From assembly GCA_002772115.1 (NCBI GenBank), contig PCRW01000009.1, positions 1-11,232 on the forward strand: 11,232 nt of DNA, in the 5' to 3' direction. The DNA is from Candidatus Moranbacteria bacterium CG23_combo_of_CG06-09_8_20_14_all_35_22 (GTDB lineage: Bacteria; Patescibacteriota; Minisyncoccia; Moranbacterales; UBA2206). Positions 11,147 through 11,232 of the stretch are shown here, piece by piece; the stretch's first letter is position 1; every line of letters begins with the position of its first letter. The notes beneath the pieces are model-generated. The model was not told the DNA's origin and did not search any database. It worked only from the letters and a program-made list of their open reading frames with translations. Both the position numbers and the translations under genes were made by a program.

Positions 11147-11232
11147 ATCCTTTTTTTATTTGAAACCACTGAAGAATTAAAATTTTTGAGAAATTCTTGT
11201 TTGAGAATCCGAATTTCCTCCAAAAATTTCCT
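11125..11232 (-). CDS. Possible 3' end of an upstream gene overlapping dinD
   Basis: From the window edge, one minus-strand frame stays open for 35 codons and stops at 11127-11125, overlapping the dinD start by 22 bases. Its first part reads FLEEIRILKQEFLKNF, an amphipathic, coiled-coil-like stretch as found at the C-termini of many proteins, including type I restriction specificity subunits. The rest is basic (NKKRIWKKKLF). Another frame also stays open here, so the choice is uncertain. Function not recognised. Confidence 0.3.
   Translation of the reverse strand, partial: RKFLEEIRILKQEFLKNFNSSVVSNKKRIWKKKLF

Noticed and set aside
1..11232. Recoded TGA (as in Gracilibacteria or Absconditabacteria)
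   Set aside because: TGA terminates rpsP at its expected end and no gene requires TGA to be read through.

Overview
The window looks like a piece of a low-GC bacterial chromosome, most plausibly from the Candidate Phyla Radiation (Patescibacteria). The clues are a strongly AT-rich sequence, compact genes with almost no Shine-Dalgarno sites, an L7/L12 with a lysine-rich N-terminal extension, an S16 with a long acidic tail, and rplJ-rplL standing apart from rplKA and rpoBC. This placement is inferred from style, not from a marker gene. The code is standard: TGA ends rpsP and no gene needs an in-frame TGA.

Layout. (1) Bases 1-2697, plus strand: a DUF2339-type polytopic membrane protein that has lost or shifted its 5' part, then a secreted, C-terminally anchored DUF3999-type protein. 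These two families are often neighbours. (2) Bases 2700-4464, plus strand: a ribosomal block. A clear promoter precedes rpsP. A 230-base gap holds what looks like an L10-type autoregulatory leader with an attenuator hairpin, followed by rplJ, a 9-bp periodic spacer, rplL and a perfect palindromic terminator. (3) Bases 4465-6747, plus strand: a complete bifunctional class A penicillin-binding protein whose best promoter implies a nearly leaderless mRNA.

(4) Bases 6808-10160, minus strand: an AT-rich, defence-like cassette. In transcription order it holds a 58-aa AbrB/MazE-type DNA-binding protein, a TaqI-like gamma-class N6-adenine methyltransferase behind its own promoter, a probable cognate restriction endonuclease, and a HARE-HTH protein fused to a PD-(D/E)xK nuclease domain. 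A 17-bp direct repeat occurs at both edges, and its 11-bp core occurs three times. (5) Bases 10208-11232, minus strand: a dinD homologue with a possible terminator and, at the window edge, an upstream open frame that overlaps the dinD start.

How they work together. Regions 1-3 are housekeeping: envelope, translation and cell wall. Region 4 is the most interesting: a small restriction-modification unit with a possible AbrB-type controller and a second, HARE-guided nuclease. In principle the methyltransferase could protect the host, the short nuclease cut unmodified DNA, and the HARE nuclease add a modification-sensing or back-up cleavage step. That division of labour is inference. No rRNA, tRNA, CRISPR array or transposase was found, and no gene-free stretch exceeds 300 bases.
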